From: Dictyoglomaceae bacterium
Lineage (GTDB): Bacteria; Dictyoglomota; Dictyoglomia; Dictyoglomales; Dictyoglomaceae
Assembly (NCBI GenBank): GCA_026417425.1
Contig: JAOADF010000006.1
Coordinates: 1-5,618 of the forward strand
Direction: 5' to 3'
DNA length: 5,618 nt
Part shown: positions 5,438 to 5,618 of the stretch, in pieces
Layout of the letters: each line of letters starts with the position of its first letter
Position numbering within the stretch: the first letter of the stretch is position 1
Translations under genes and position numbers: made by a program
Notes under the pieces: model-generated
Database searches by the model: none
Seen by the model: only the letters and a program-made list of their open reading frames with translations
What the model was told of the DNA's origin: nothing

Positions 5438-5618
5438 GTGAAAAAACAAGAAATTTTTAACTTAGGTTTAGGAATTACCTTCTTGATTTCTCAGAGTTTC
5501 TTGAAAATGGAAAAAGATATTATAAAAATTAATAATATAAATAAAATTGATCTTAATAGAATTGTTCAAAATTTATCTATGGAATCCAAAGAATTAGAAA
5601 ACCAGAAAATCTCAGAGG
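5438..5618 (+). CDS. Unidentified protein, N-terminal 60 residues (3' truncated); possibly phasin-like
   Basis: The frame is open from GTG to the window end, with a well-placed SD and an 11-base gap after the second permease. It begins MKKQEIFNLGLGITFLISQ and continues as a Lys/Asn/Glu-rich, probably helical stretch (EKDIIKINNINKIDLNRIVQ, then SMESKELENQKISE). I do not recognise it with certainty. A helical N-terminus with LGLG (9-12), a helix, a short turn near residues 31-37 and a second helix resembles small phasin-like proteins, often encoded beside ABC1/UbiB-type kinases in Firmicutes-like genomes. The glycine usual at the turn is replaced by Asn, so the match is weak. There is no Walker A or other ATPase N-terminal pattern, so it is not a DppD/DppF subunit. 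Whether it belongs functionally to the transporter operon is unknown. Confidence 0.6.
   Translation, partial: MKKQEIFNLGLGITFLISQSFLKMEKDIIKINNINKIDLNRIVQNLSMESKELENQKISE

Noticed and set aside
1..5618. CRISPR array, tRNA/rRNA gene, insertion sequence or attachment site
   Set aside because: No regularly spaced repeats, cloverleaf sequence, transposase frame or terminal repeats were seen; nearly all bases are in conserved metabolic or transport genes.

Overview
The window is a compact, entirely plus-strand stretch of a very A+T-rich bacterial genome: AGA/AAA/TTA-rich codon use, strong purine-rich Shine-Dalgarno (SD) sequences, and almost no intergenic space. Composition and protein flavour (Lys/Glu/Ile-rich, with a solute-binding protein whose signal peptide lacks a lipobox) suggest a thermophilic anaerobe. 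Dictyoglomus is my best guess, with Thermotogales or thermophilic Clostridia as alternatives. This is an impression from reading, not a database match.

Layout: (1) positions 1-130 hold the last 42 codons of a GntR/HutC-type repressor (UTRA ligand-binding domain). (2) 142-1341 is anmK, an anhydro-N-acetylmuramic acid kinase. (3) 1338-1988, overlapping anmK by an ATGA junction, is a PIG-L/LmbE-fold protein whose first motif keeps the zinc-ligand positions but has Met where the catalytic Asp normally sits. (4) 2058-3572 is a secreted family-5 (Opp/Dpp-type) solute-binding protein. (5) 3633-4583 and 4593-5426 are the two Opp/Dpp-type permeases. (6) From 5438 to the window end is the start of a GTG-initiated gene with a short helical, possibly phasin-like N-terminus. 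No gap exceeds 300 bases; the largest, 1989-2057 and 3573-3632, are about 60-70 bases.

The genes read as one unit for uptake and intracellular processing of an amino-sugar or muropeptide ligand. A UTRA-domain regulator could sense a sugar phosphate. The binding protein and two permeases would import a cell-wall-derived or oligosaccharide ligand. AnmK would convert 1,6-anhydro-MurNAc to MurNAc-6-phosphate. The PIG-L protein would act on, or merely bind, an N-acetylated sugar. This assignment is inferred from gene neighbourhood; the transported substrate cannot be read from the sequence. No ATPase subunit is present, and the gene right after the second permease does not begin like one.

The most interesting non-coding element is the 60-base gap between the binding protein and the first permease. 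It holds a perfect 10-bp G/C-rich inverted repeat with no following U-tract. Its right arm can instead pair with the permease's own SD sequence, giving two mutually exclusive RNA hairpins that could set the binding-protein:permease expression ratio.
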